Assembly (NCBI GenBank): GCA_037127255.1 | Contig: JBANSL010000013.1 | Coordinates: forward strand, 17,814,688-17,878,687 | DNA length: 64,000 nucleotides | Direction: 5' to 3' | Source: Persicaria tinctoria | Taxonomy: Eukaryota > Streptophyta > Magnoliopsida > Caryophyllales > Polygonaceae | Shown here: piece after piece, positions 42,901-54,617 of the stretch | Layout: every line of letters starts with the position of its first letter | Numbering within the stretch: position 1 is the stretch's first letter | Notes under the pieces: model-generated | The model's database searches: none | Seen by the model: the letters and a program-made list of their open reading frames with translations, nothing else | Told to the model about the DNA's origin: nothing | Program-made: the position numbers and the translations under genes

Positions 42901-44660
42901 CTTGTCCGAGTCCCATCGGCATTTCCTTGCAGCCGTCACTAGCACACTTGAGCCCACATCCTTCCGTGAGGCCATTCAGCATCAACACTAGCGTGATGCG
43001 ATGCGTCTTGAGATTGACGCTCTGCATCGGAAAAGGACTAGGGAGGTTGTCGATTTGCCTCCTGACAAGACTCCTATCGGCTGTAAATGGGTTTTCCGAA
43101 TCAAGTATAAGTCGGATGGAAGCATTGAGCGCTACAAAGCTCGCTTAGTTGTGCTTGGCAATCTGCAGGTTGAAGGTACCGATTATTCCGAAACCTTTGC
43201 TCCGGTTGCTAAGATGGTTTCTGTTAAGGTTTTCTTGGTTGTGGTTGCGATCCGTGACTGGCAGCTTCATCAAATGGATGTGCACAACGCCTCTCTTCAT
43301 GGCGATTTACATGAGGATGTCTACATGACCATGCCGCCTAGTTTTTCTATTCCGGGTTCCTCAAAGGTTTGTCATCTTCGTAAGTCTCTTTATGGTCTTC
43401 GTCAGGCTCCTCGCAACTGGTTCTTCAAGCTCGCCTCCGCTCTCAAGCACTTCGGGTTTGTCCAGTCTTATGCCGATTACTCGCTGTTTTCATTTCTGCG
43501 TTCCGGCGTTGTTCTTCATGTCCTTATATATGTGGACGATCTTATTATTGCCGGCAATGACTCCGCTTCCACCACTCGCTTCAAGGCCTTCATGCACTCC
43601 AGATTTCATATGAAAGATCTCGACCACTTGAAGTATTTCCTTGGCCTTGAGATCACTCGCACTCCCGCCGGCATTTTCCTGTCTCAACGCAAGTATGCTC
43701 TCGATATTTTGACAGAAACAAGCCTTCTTGCTGCTAAGCCCGCATCTTTTCCGATTGAACAGAACCACAAGTTGGCTTTGGACACTAGTGACTTGTTCGA
43801 TCAGCCTGAACAATACCGTCGGTTAGTCGGTCATTTGATCTACATCATCATTACTCGCCCATAGCTGATTTATTCCGTGCACATTCTAGCTCAGTTTATG
43901 GCTTCACTGACGGCAAACCAGTGGCAAACAGCCCTCCGTGTCGTCCGTTACCTCAAGAGCAGCCCTGGTCAAGGTATCTTCTTGTCACGATCCAGTGATC
44001 TTCGGCTCAATGATTATTGTGATTCTGACTACGCTACGTGCCCTCTTACTCGTCGTTCATTGACGGGCTTCTTCATCATGCTTGGTGAGTCACCGGTCTC
44101 TTGGAATACGAAGAAACAGTCCATCGTCTCTCGCTCTTCGGCAGAGGCCGAATATCGAGCTATGGCTACTACCACATGTGAGCTTGTGTGGCTCAAGTCC
44201 TTTCTGTCATCCCTCGAGTTCTTTCACCTCCAGCCCATGCGCCTCTAGTGTGATAATCAGGCAGCTCTCCATATCGCATCCAATCCGGTCTTCCACGAAC
44301 GTACCAAGAACATTGAGGTCGATTGCCATCTGATTCGTGATCATGTTCAGGTCGGCACCATCATCACTGCTCACATTCGGTCATCTCTTCAGCTGGCCGA
44401 TATACTTACCAAGGCCCTTGGACACGCCCAGTTTCATACGCTACTTCGCAAGTTGGGAATTCGGAACCTCCATGCTCCAACTTGAGTGGGAATGTTGAGA
44501 TATCATATCTTTCTAATTAGTTTTGATTTTATCCTTGTATAGAGTACCATATCTTTGTAAGTTAGGATAGAATTAACCTTGTTTAACCTAATTGTGGTGT
44601 ATATATTCTCTTCAATTAATCAATGGAAAGCACACTTTTTGCCTCCTATCTTTCTCTACA
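39979..44660 (+). mobile_element. Ty1/copia retrotransposon (4.68 kb) with target duplication
   Basis: The LTRs 39979-40148 and 44493-44660 (170 and 168 bp, TGTTGA...CTACA) are about 96% identical by eye: six substitutions and one 2-bp gap. The initiator-Met primer site TGGTATCAGG starts at 40149, and the polypurine tract TTGAGTGGGAA ends at 44492. A perfect 5-bp target duplication GAAAA flanks it (39974-39978, 44661-44665). The small LTRs and gag type suggest the Ale/Retrofit group. Confidence 0.95.
40214..44485 (+). pseudogene. copia gag-pol polyprotein, five in-frame stops
   Basis: One frame, about 1,423 codons, no frameshift. Gag has a UBN2-type region and a CCHC knuckle (CTHCGRSGHDVSSC, about 40970-41012). 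Protease: LDSGASFHM (about 41350). Integrase: H/C zinc region with HQCLGHPSHH and CDICHKAK, then Asp in VHCDIWGPY, Asp in LVDDHSRTTW (about 41992) and Glu in TPEQNGRVERKH (about 42205). Reverse transcriptase: KWVFRIKYKSDG and YVDD (43529-43540). RNase [21 protein letters not shown] and LADILTKAL. Stops are TAG 40613, TAA 42044, TAG 42989, TAG 43862 and TAG 44246. At least the 42989 site looks like a lost tryptophan codon. All domains are complete, so decay is recent and by point mutation. Confidence 0.93.
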
Positions 44661-44665
44661 GAAAA

Positions 44666-45689
44666 TATAGTTTTATATAGGTTGGAATTGTAAATGTTGT
44701 TATATATAAGTCTTTATTTTTAATATCAATAAACCCTAACAAAAAAATGTGTGTGAAACTTGGATGAACACAATCAAACATTCAAAAGTTGCGGAATAAA
44801 GCTAATTAAACTTGAACCCATACAATTTCTAGGACATAGAAATCGAGACAGTCTCTATAGTGGTTAAAATGTGAGTATCAGTAAGTTATTCCTCATATTC
44901 TCAATTAGTTTTAAGGCAGTATATATCGCATTACTCTTAATTCTCTAAAAAGATGCTAGTCCGGTTGTCTAAATAGTATCTTTACAAAAGGTTTCATTTT
45001 AGCCTCATATTAACAATTTTTTTTTCCTATCTTATAGATGTCCTAACCTAATATTCCCGATTTTGAGAAATATTCGTGTACATATACACTAATTTAACTT
45101 TTTTTTTTAAAAAAAAAACCTATGAGTATACTCTTTTAGCTTGATGAAAATAGTTAGAAGAATAGCTATTCAGTGTATATGCTCGTTACAATGCATTCGT
45201 GAGAACACTTCTAATTTCTAAGTCATTGGATAAATATTGAATAAAGGGTTATGATGAGAAGTTCAAATGGTAAAACTAAAAAGGGTTCTACTACTCACAT
45301 GGTGAATATATCGCCTAATACACGGTTAGAAATCGCGGATTACAATTTTTTTTTTTTAATTTCCGCAACCGCGCATTGCGAGTTTGCGGATTATTGCGAT
45401 TGTAGTAGTTAAGGATTTGCACGTAGTTTCAGGACATGGACGTTATAATACAAGGCATTATAAAAATGCACGTATGTTTTGATGTGCAATTTTGCACGTC
45501 AATTTGGACGTGTACTATTGCACGTCAAATATGACGTGCATACAAGTTTTTTTTTTTTAAATTACGTGTGTGCACGTAGGCACGCTTTGTGTCATATCCA
45601 ATGCACGTCGTAATTAACGTAAGGATTTTCAGTGTATATATCCTGGGCGTATTTGAATATGCAGTTCCTAAATCAAGATTACTGGAAGG
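44666..45689. other. end of duplication copy 2 and AT-rich flank
   Basis: Up to about 44960 it matches 27750-28280. Beyond that I see no gene. 45330-45420 has CGCGGATT/AATCCGCAACCGCG inverted words. Confidence 0.5.
45415..45620. repeat. cluster of TGCACGT/ACGTGCA words
   Basis: About nine GCACGT or GACGT/ACGTG words fall within 200 bp, in both orientations (for example 45418, 45468, 45494, 45530, 45574, 45602). This resembles the subterminal repeats to which some transposases bind, and the words also contain an ACGT core as in plant G-boxes. Confidence 0.5.
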
Positions 45690-47710
45690 CAACTGGAAAC
45701 TGGAAACGAAACTTGATGAAGGAACTATTGGAAGGCAAAAATTAGAAGCAAACAGAAGGACCCCTTATTGAGAGGCACACTAGTGTGCAGCTAAGAACAT
45801 CATAAAGTTCTTGAGAAGAACCAAGGATGATTTCTTTAAGGGTGATGACAAGTTGATCGTACATCTTATGAGGAAGTATCACCTTATTTGACATTAAGAT
45901 ATGTAAGGTGTATACATATGACAATATTGCAAATCCATTGACGAAGCTTATGCCTTACCCAAGCATGATGGTCACACTAGGGCTAAGGGTCTCAAACGCA
46001 TTGGAGAATGGCTTTGAGATTGCTTTCTATTACATTTTATGTTGAGAGTGTTATACACTAAGTTTATGTTCGACTTGAAATATATGATATTTCATCCTTA
46101 TTTATATATTGTTTTGAACAATGATAAATAAAATGTCCAAATAATTCCTAGTTCGCAAATGGGCTTATCTTAAGTGTTCTGGTAAATGAAACCCCATTAA
46201 GTGAAATGCAGTTATGAATTATTGCAAGTCCATAGTCTAAAATCATCAACTTGGACATAGGTGATTTTATTACTAAATATATTGTAAGTTGACTGATAGC
46301 GCCAGGTTTCATGGGCTATAGGGGCATGGAGATGTCTAGCCAATTACATATATATGTATGGATGATACATATAGGACAGACCCACCTTAAGACTCTACAA
46401 AAGGGATTGCAGAGTTTTAAGTTAAACCATGATTAGTAGATTCCTCAGACATGAGTATGTTATGGTCTCTATTGATGATTGGTATTTCTTTGACACGGCT
46501 AAACGCTTTCCGTAACAGGGAGTTATAAAGGTCGTAGTTGGGATTGCCAAAAGTTGAGTGGGAGTCATAGTCATACAAGACTGGAGATGTCCTCCTTCTT
46601 CATGCATACTGTGATGCATCGAAAAGGAATGGTGTCTAGGCCGCTTGAAGAGCAAGAACTGAAAATGCATGGCCATGCTCGGATGGATTATTTGTAATCA
46701 TCTGTTTATTTGACAGTTCAAACTCGGAGTTCAAGAAACATATTTGATAATAGATATGAATGTCACCATATCATCAAATAAGACATTAAGAGACACGGGT
46801 ATCTTATATTGCACACTTGTTTAAGGACAAGTGGGAGATTGAAGGAATTGTGTCCTTTAATTAAATGTGCAATGACTAAACATGGGATAGGACGATTGAT
46901 AGAGATATACAATCCGATTATTTTAGGAGTCGTAGTGCTTTGCTAGAAGCCAACTACGATTAATGGGGTTAAACGGTTTAAGTCCATGACTAATATAAAC
47001 GGGTCCTATGAGGTCACACACTTTGAGTTGACGGACTAGATCAACGGAATTGATGGTTAATTATTATTAATATATATATATATATGATTTATTATTAATA
47101 AGTAATATTATTTATTTCTGAAATAAATAATTAAATAATTTAATTAGGGAAGTTACAATCTGACCAATTAATATAAGGAGTTACAACAGCTAAATGGGTT
47201 AGCATTGCCTCCTAATTAATTGTTCAACACCCGGCCTCTTATTTTGGAGAGAGGGAGTTACGTGACTTTGGTTAATTAGTAAGACTAATGGCTTCCTAAT
47301 TAAAAAAAAAAAAACTTCAATCTACCCTATTTGCCTCAGTGCCTTCGGTGGAAATGAGAGCTAGAAAAACAAATGCAAAGGGTTGCTATTTTTCTAATTG
47401 GGAAAACCGAGAGCATGCAAGAAAAAGAAATGCAAGTAGTTGCTAATTTCTTTCTAAGGCAATACGGTGCGTCAGTAGTAAAGGGAGTGATAAAATCAAA
47501 GTGTTGATTGTTAACCACCATCATAACCCAAAAGCAATTGGATTGTCAGCCTTTCGATCTTCGTCCTAGCAGTCGAAGCCAAGGGAGATCTAAAAACCGG
47601 GCTCGTGTGGACTAATTAGAGAAGTCACGCTTGGGGCTTTCGATCTCTTCCAATTCCATCCAGATTCGATCCGGTTCACGCATCGAAGGTATATCCTCTA
47701 AACAATGATT
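45690..47710 (+). mobile_element. copia remnant: RNase H scrap and probable 3' LTR
   Basis: Near 45795, NIIKFLRRTKDDFF and GDDKLIV match the copia RNase H start. A tract ACAAGTGGGAGA at 46820-46831 is a typical copia polypurine tract, and the probable LTR starts TGAAGGAATTGTGTCC at 46833. It seems to run to about 47700 (TTCACGCATCGAAGG). The 5' part is missing and the frames are destroyed. Confidence 0.55.
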
Positions 47711-48334
47711 GATCTATCAAATATGCATGAAGATCCTACGATTAGATGTTTAGATATGATCTGAAATTCCGCTAACCGCATCTAATTATCCTTCATAAAC
47801 TCTACTTATTCGTATGAATACATATTTAATTATTCATCTGAATACATATCCATTTTGAATATACGTTCCATCTGCTCCAAATTACGCTTCTCTTCTTTGG
47901 ATGAACGTGATTTTACGTTTCATCTAGTTCAAATTAAGCTTCCATTGCAAATGAATATCATCCAGCTGTGCTTCTACTCTCTCTAAATAATCAAATCTTC
48001 CGTTTGAGGTTAATGGAAACCAGGCCACATTAGAATGATTTAAGAAGAGAAATATGAGATTTGGAGGGAGAAATGTAATATATTTTTTATTTAAATTATT
48101 TCCATTCTTTCATTCAAATCTAACCAGCCTCCCCATCGTCATCATCCGACGGTTCATGCACGGTCTCACAAATGCATTCTAAGAGGTGAATGCATGTGAA
48201 AACTCCCCATAGTTAGAAATACAGAATAATTCTATAGGATTTTCTATTGATAAATTATTGATGATTAATTATCATGTTTCTTATTGAAAAATAGATGCAT
48301 TATGAGCTATTTTCACACAAGTTCTATGTTGTGA
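47711..48334. other. intergenic, no gene seen
   Basis: AT-rich; ATTATTCATCTGAATACATAT-like words repeat near 47800-47870. Nothing coding is recognised. Confidence 0.5.
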
Positions 48335-48343
48335 TTGTTTAAA

Positions 48344-48883
48344 GGGAAAATGGCAGAAAACCACCCCTTAAATATGATCTTTTCCAGAAAACCACCCCTT
48401 AAAATTAAAATTGCAGAAAACCACCCCTTAAACCTATTTTGCCTATAAATTGCCACCCACCATCTTTTTTTCCGTAAGTTTGCTGTTAAAAAAAGGTGAA
48501 AAGTTATTTTTACCCCTCCCTTTTAATGTTATTTTAATGAGGGAAAATGTATGAATTGAAATAAATTGATAAAATCTATTTATTCTTCCATTTTAATGTT
48601 ATTTTAATAGAATAACATACGTTTTCTCTCATTAAACGGGATAGATAAATATGTTTTATTAATTTATTTCAATTCATACATTTTTCCTCATTAAAATAAC
48701 ATTAAAAGGGAGGGGTAAAAATGACTTTTCACCATTTTTAACGAAAAACTAACGAAAACAAAGATTGTGGGTGGCGATTTATAAGCAAAATGGGTTTAAG
48801 GGGTGGTTTTCTGCAATTTCAATTTTAAGGGGTGGTTTTCTGCAAAAGGTCATATTTAAGGGGTGGTTTTCTGCCATTTTCCC
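48344..48883. mobile_element. Mutator-type MITE with 9-bp target duplication
   Basis: 540 bp, almost wholly an inverted repeat, with ends GGGAAAATGGCAG / CTGCCATTTTCCC. A perfect 9-bp duplication TTGTTTAAA flanks it (48335-48343, 48884-48892), as expected for Mutator. Each arm starts with three tandem units of CAGAAAACCACCCCTTAAA. Confidence 0.93.
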
Positions 48884-48892
48884 TTGTTTAAA

Positions 48893-50340
48893 CTTGTATG
48901 TTGTAAGAAGTTAGGCATGTGTGTGGAATAGCATTTAAACTTGTAATTGCTTATAGATGAAATAATATGTTCTGAGGTTTGGATCCTTGATCTTAATCTA
49001 GTAATCATGTTATAAGGATATACCATGTGCATATTGTATTTCATACTTAGGTAAACCTCATCCTGAAAACATATATGGGCTTATTATTGTTTTGGGCTGA
49101 TCTAGCTCAGTATATAGTGTCTGCAGGCCCATATGTTTTGAACCATTGGAGCTCGCATATAACTCAAGCTCGGCTTAGGGCTATATAAAGCCTCTTCGGT
49201 CTACTGTGCACTTTGAGCCTCAAGTGTGCACTTTAGGGGTTTTAAGTTGCTGAATTTTTACAATAAAAACAATAATAGGAGAAATCTTTGGCATATGGAT
49301 CACCCCAACGACAATCATGCATGCATGCATCGCAATGAATCACATAAAAATCAAGTTTTTATCTATTAATTAAAAAGGTCAATTTGCATCAACTCCAACA
49401 AAGCAATCAATTTATTTTCATAAATTAATAAACTTTACTATCAATCTTAATTAAGTTATCAAAACTCGTGTTTCAAAACCCTAATTACTATCCAATTCAC
49501 AATTATATCTTTCAATTTATTCGCAGAAAAAAAATCCCCCAATTTTCATTGAATACTTAAGCACATAATTAATATAGAGAAAACCAATCAAATCAAGGAT
49601 TCATAGCAATTCGCACACATAACTATCATTGGGTTCACCCCAACCCTAGAAAAGGCGACTACTCATACATATTCATGGTAAATAACTCAAAATTCATGAA
49701 AAGGTAATAAAAGCAGAACTTAAATTTGAAAAAAAAAAACCGAAGAATATTGTTAACAAAGCGCCTCAATAGCCCTACAAAAAGTTCCTCAGCTTTCGCC
49801 GAAGAAAACGCCTTGAAAAGCTCTCAAATCACTTAAGAAAAAACCCTAATAATTGTTTCTTGCTGAAAATTGGATGATTTAAAACCTAACCCTAATAATT
49901 GTTTCTTGCTGAAAATTGGGCTCCCAGGTGGGTTCGGTTTGGGCTCTTTTCAGGGTCGGTTCAGCTTGGTAAAATGATCATATCTCCTTCGTTTTAACTC
50001 TGACTGCTTCCGTTCATTTTCCAATGAACTCCATATTCTCTTCTGCTTCTTTTCACTCTTGAGTATTTCTTCAAAAAGAGCTAGCTAGTGTAAAATACAT
50101 GAAAGCTAGTGTAGACCTTTATTCTTCAAGAAATAAGAAAACATATGTTAAAGACACTAAATCCAATCCAAAACCTAAGAAAAGAACTCAAATTAATGCT
50201 ACATCATATGGAAAAATATAGCTAAAGAAATGCACATCACTTCTTCAACCCTAAATTTCCTCCCTATAGTCAAGTTGATTCACTTCCGCATCATCGATCT
50301 CAAATTTGAAATTTCTTGATTTTTTTCCCCAAAGAACAAA
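48893..50340. other. gene-poor stretch with an Athila-like LTR fragment on -
   Basis: 49100-49250 has a TATA-containing segment (GGGCTATATAAAGCCTC). 49260-49950 read on - contains GAGTAGTCGCCTTTTCTAGGGTTGGGGTGA, matching the conserved LTR block of elements A and B (GAGTAGTCCACCTACTTCTAGGG). It is therefore an older relative lacking the TCGATATCGA motifs. AACCCTAATAATTGTTTCTTGCTGAAAATTGG is duplicated at 49843 and 49889. Confidence 0.45.
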
Positions 50341-50351
50341 CAATGGTTGTT

Positions 50352-51231
50352 GATGATTGGTACCTTCGACTCCGAGAGGAAAGTCGGTAGTTCATGGAGG
50401 AAAATCAGCGGAAATGGGATGAGCGGAAACGAGAATGGGATGAACGACGGCGAATTGCGGATGAATGACTGCGAATCGAAAGCCAGACAGCAGATCAAGA
50501 ATGAGATCGCCGCTTTTACAGGATCATCAATGAACTCAGAAGGGAGATGGGCATGCCTCCAATGAGGAACCCTTGCGATCCAGTTGCGGAGGGAATTCAA
50601 GAAGTAGCCCCGTCCCCATAGATTGTCGAGGGAACTGCAGAGCAAGAAACGTCATCTTCAAAGCAGACAAGTTGTCCTTGTGAGCCAACTCCTTCGGTGG
50701 TTCTTAAAGACGGTATGAGCAGCAGCGAGCGAAATCAACCACGACACCCTCAAGAAGACGATAGAATCCATCCAACAGAGGAATTGTTGGCGGCCCTTGA
50801 TGAAGATTTTGAGGTGTGGCCGGAGTCTTTTACTGCATCTTCGAGTCATGCTCTAAGTGGTTCAAAGAATGAACTAGCCAGTGCGGAAGCAAAGTTGATA
50901 CAATTCAGAGAGTCTGCAACTCCAATTGACGAAGTGAGTCAAGAAATTGATTCGACTTCCCAAATCATCGAGGATACAGTGACCCATGAATATACTGCGA
51001 ATTCGATCGAATATGGCAGCTTTGGAAATAGACTTCAATCCATAACTCATCGAGAATCCAAAAGTTCTTCAAAACCTTGGTGAATCTTCAAAGGTAACTT
51101 CTCCTCCTTTGCAAGATGTAGTTGCTAAAGTTGCATCCAAAGATTTGGGTAAATTAGTTGAATTGTTGATTGAATTGATTGAAATCAGATTGGCTACTGG
51201 TAGGACAATGGATTTTTTACCATCATGTTGA
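50352..51231 (+). pseudogene. gag-like protein of a gypsy/TR-GAG type element (fragment)
   Basis: One frame from about 50352 reads DDWYLRLREE, then a charged helix NQRKWDERKREWDERRR, then ELRREMGMPPMRNPCDP and on to 51083. After a frameshift it continues as KVLQNLGESSK to a stop at 51229. In-frame stops replace likely W or Q codons (near 50388, 50485, 50518 and 50622). No zinc knuckle, protease or polymerase is seen. A gypsy-type polypurine tract and LTR follow at 51880, so I place it in a gag-only derivative. The identity is inferred. Confidence 0.45.
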
Positions 51232-51879
51232 TAGTGGGATCATTTGTAAGGGTGATTAGCTGAGCAATTTTTGTAAAGCTATATATGTAGCTTAAGATAT
51301 AGCATTCTTGTTGCAGGTGGACTGGAGGCTATAACATTTTTGTACTGGAGTAGATATAGCCTAGGCTATGCAGGTGCTGAGCAATCAGTGCTTAGAAGTG
51401 CATTTGTGTAGTGTGGCCTATTGGGTGTTGGAAGCACTTCATGAACAAGTTGTAGCCACCACCTGCATACATGTCCAGAGTGTGGTGGTATTATAAGGAC
51501 TGTTCTTTGGAGCTATTTGGTAGATGTCATCTGCAGTCATGAGTCATAGCATCATAAACTTCCATTTCATCAATGTCCTGCTCATGTGGAAGTCTGGATT
51601 GCAAATATATACTTCATGGCTAGCTAATGGGTTGTTGAGCTGGCACTCATGTTGGACCTCACATAGGGGAAGTGATTGCCATTAGCTCCAATTTATACTA
51701 CCAATTACATAGCAATGACGTTGCTCTCACTGTCTCACATACTAAATGCATTTGCATTTGTTCCACCTACTTCATCGGGTTTTTTTTTTTTTTTTACTAT
51801 GGGATAACTCGTAATAGATACTAGCGTCTCATATATTCATTTCATTTAGATGTTAAGAATCTTCTATTTTCCAAGCTTT

Positions 51880-52178
51880 GAGGACAAAGCTTTTATAGGG
51901 ATAGGTAATGTTTTGTATGGGTATTATAGGGCTATATGTGTATGGGTATCAAGCATAAATACCCTTGTTAGTTGTAACTGAGGATCATGAATTGAGTAAT
52001 GAATGAAATCAATATTCCTTTTCTCCTTAACCCTTACTCTCTCTTTGCCTTTACGGTCCCTTCTTCCTTTAACCTTCTCCAACCCTAAATTCCTTCCTAT
52101 TCACCATCTTCCCCTAAATCTCTTCATCTTCACTTTCAATCTCACATGTCCATGGCTTAATTTGAGTCGGGACATAAC
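51880..52178 (+). repeat. probable gypsy 3' LTR with polypurine tract
   Basis: CTTTGAGGACAAAG...TTATAGGGATAGGTAA (51877-51908) is the 3' end typical of plant gypsy elements. The LTR appears to start TGTTTTGTATGGG at 51909 and end GGGACATAACA at 52178. No 5' partner was found. Confidence 0.5.
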
Positions 52179-52189
52179 AAATATCTTCG

Positions 52190-53640
52190 TGAGAAGTTTC
52201 TCGATTGCCCATTAAGAGAGTTGCTTCTTCCTTCTTCCTTTTTTCTCTTATATTTTTTGGTTTTGAGATTCCAATGTTACTCGTTTTTAGTGTTTTGCCG
52301 TCATAGCCGGATTGTAACCTAGTTTTCTAATGTTTAATGGATATTGAGACCAGATCTCCCCTCATGAGATCTCACGGAGTAGGATTTTTCAAACTGCGAA
52401 AACAAATTTTGTGTTGTCTTCTTCTTTTTTCTTTTGTTCTTCGTTTATTTAAAGGTTTTTCAAAAAAAAAATGTTACAAATTACTAAGTTTTAAATAATA
52501 TGTGAACCGGTAGGAGTTAATTAACTATCCGGAAAAGGTTGGGCTTTGGCGATGGATCGGCCATAGAGATGGGTTTCTCGTGTCGGATCTAATTAAGTGG
52601 ATCCGTACTTTGACCCACCATCGGCCATCCCAATGGGTTACAATACATGAATCGTCGATTTACGGGTTGAATTTTAATTTGGCCAAATTGCCTAAAACTT
52701 CCCTTTAAAGTTTAAAAATACACCTATTTGCCATAAATCACCCATTAAATTGATATTTTCAAAAACCTACCCTTTAAATAACTTTCTTCATCAATCAATC
52801 ACCCCCGAATATATTTCATCCAAATATAGGTTAAATTTGGTAAATTACAATTCTACCACCTCTTTTATATAATATTCTAATAGAATTTTAACAATTATTT
52901 TCTCTTTTTAAATAACCGATAAAATGATATCAACTTCTACAAAATTGTTCTCCATCCAATTGAGTCGCTCTCTTCCTCCTTCTAAATCACTTTTTAATTC
53001 TCTATTAGCTTCTACACACTTTCAGTTTGGGAGAAAAAAATGACGTCAATTAATTTTTATCATCTCAATATAATTATTATTTATTTACTTTTTCCTTTTT
53101 TAATTGTTAAATTTTCATTACCATATTATTTTCATTACCATATAATTGTTAAATTTTCTTTTATCCATTAAGTTTTTTGAAATGGTAAATATATACATGT
53201 GGCAGGGTGAACCCCATAGTACAAAAAAATACGACCATATCAAGAGTCTTATGTAATAGGAAAACGTATACCCAAAAGGTTCCCTCTATACTCTTCCAAA
53301 GAAAAAAAAACCCTCAAAAGTGTCCTACCAAGGAGCCTAAAGTCAGCTCATCTCTAGCTCTCCAGTAACCCAATAGAATCCTAACCTCCTTTCTCTACTA
53401 ACGAACCTTTAACCGTACCCAAGAGGGATACACACTAGCGAATATCTGCGTATGACTTGCACTTGCAGAACACAGATATTCTCAAACTAGTGGCTCAATT
53501 GACCCTTGATTTGATCTTTTGGGCTACATCTATATCAACAATCCCCTTGATTCGATCTTTTGGGCTACATCTATATCAACAATCCCCTGATTCGAGCTTT
53601 TGGGCTACCATATTCGATCGCGGTATCTATTCTTATATGC
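52190..53640. other. LTR tail and AT-rich intergenic sequence
   Basis: 52190-52450 resembles a copia LTR end (GACCAGATCTCCCCTCATGAGATCTCACGG). 52675-52810 has a GGCCAAATTGCC... start and may be the end of a Mutator-type MITE related to sequence at positions 1-80 and about 59741. 53500-53610 has TTCGA(T/G)CTTTTGGGCTACATCTATATCAACAATCCCC-like units repeated three times. No gene is seen. Confidence 0.45.
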
Positions 53641-53650
53641 CCGGTGAGTC

Positions 53651-54617
53651 CAGTGGCGGATCCACGGGGGGCTCGCGGTGGCTGAAGCCCCCCCCCCCCC
53701 CTCCCTAATCCGGACTTTTCTTTGTAATATATTTAAGTTAAGTAGAGATACATCACATAGATTATTTGGCCCAGTGGTTAGGACACGGAAGGCATTTAAT
53801 TCGGAGCCATTAGCCCCAGGTTCGACGCTCATTAACTCCACTTTTTTTGGTATCTTTTAAAAAAAAAAAATCAGAAGCCCTCTTCTCCCTTTTTGTATCT
53901 TTTTTTTTAAAAAAAAATCAGAAGCCCTCTTCTTTTGTTTAACCCAGACACGAAACAGAAGCCGCATTCTTTTTTGTTTAACCCAGACGTGAAACAGAAG
54001 CAGTAGAAACTCAATCACACACATCCCCGAGTTGGCCGCCGCCGCCAGCTCCACCTCCGGCTGACAGTGCCACCTACGCACCGCAGCCCATCCCTTTTTT
54101 TGTCTGTTGTCTGACCTGTCCCCCTCAGTCCGCACAGCCAAAGTGGTTCAATCTTCCCTGTTCAATATTTTTTAGTTAGTTTTCTTCCTCCTACTTTTAA
54201 TTTGATCGTTTTTAAGTTCAATTGGTTGAGTTCAAAATCAATTTAGATTAGATTTTTTGGATTTAAAAATCAATTTGGGAGAAATTTCAATTAGGGTTTT
54301 TTATTTATAAGAAATAAATTTGTGGTTTGTGGTGAGAAATAAATTTGTGAATTTGTTGTTTGTGATTTGGAATTGTGGTTTGTGATTGTAGTTGTGAGAA
54401 ATGAATTTGGTGAATTTGTGATTTGAAATCGTGGTTTGTGGATTAGTTTTGATGAGAATCTATTTAGATTAGAATTTGTGGATTTGAGAATCAATTTGGG
54501 GAAATTTCGATTAGAGTTTGTGATTTTGCTAATAAATTTGTGGATTTAAGAAGGATCGATCCTATCTCCCTTTGTATTTTTCAGCCCTCTCTAACAAAAA
54601 TCCTAGATCCGCCACTG
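53651..54617. mobile_element. non-autonomous hAT element (CAGTGGCGGATCC ends)
   Basis: Inverted ends CAGTGGCGGATCC and CAGTGGCGGATCTAGGA (reverse of 54601-54617) bound 967 bp. 8-bp flanks GGTGAGTC (53643-53650) and AGTGAGTC (54618-54625) differ by one base. Inside are a C13 tract, a tRNA-like module (53757-53830), two copies of AACCCAGAC(A/G)(C/T)GAAACAGAAGC, and GT-rich degenerate repeats (54290-54540). No transposase is present. Confidence 0.88.
53757..53830 (+). ncRNA. tRNA-like module inside the hAT element
   Basis: TTTGGCCCAGTGGTTAGGA fits RNA polymerase III box A, and CCAGGTTCGACGCTC about 45 bp later fits box B. It sits about 110 bp from the left end. Whether it is transcribed cannot be told from sequence; a tRNA-derived (SINE-like) origin is inferred. 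Confidence 0.45.

Larger units (their letters stand above)
38840..44960. repeat. segmental duplication, copy 2
   Basis: It matches 25915-28290 in order and orientation, split by a solo LTR (39636-39853) and a copia element (39979-44660). Without those insertions the two copies are about the same length. Confidence 0.85.

Noticed and set aside
45589..47524. Short open frames on both strands
   Set aside because: They lie in a copia remnant and its LTR and show no conserved motif.
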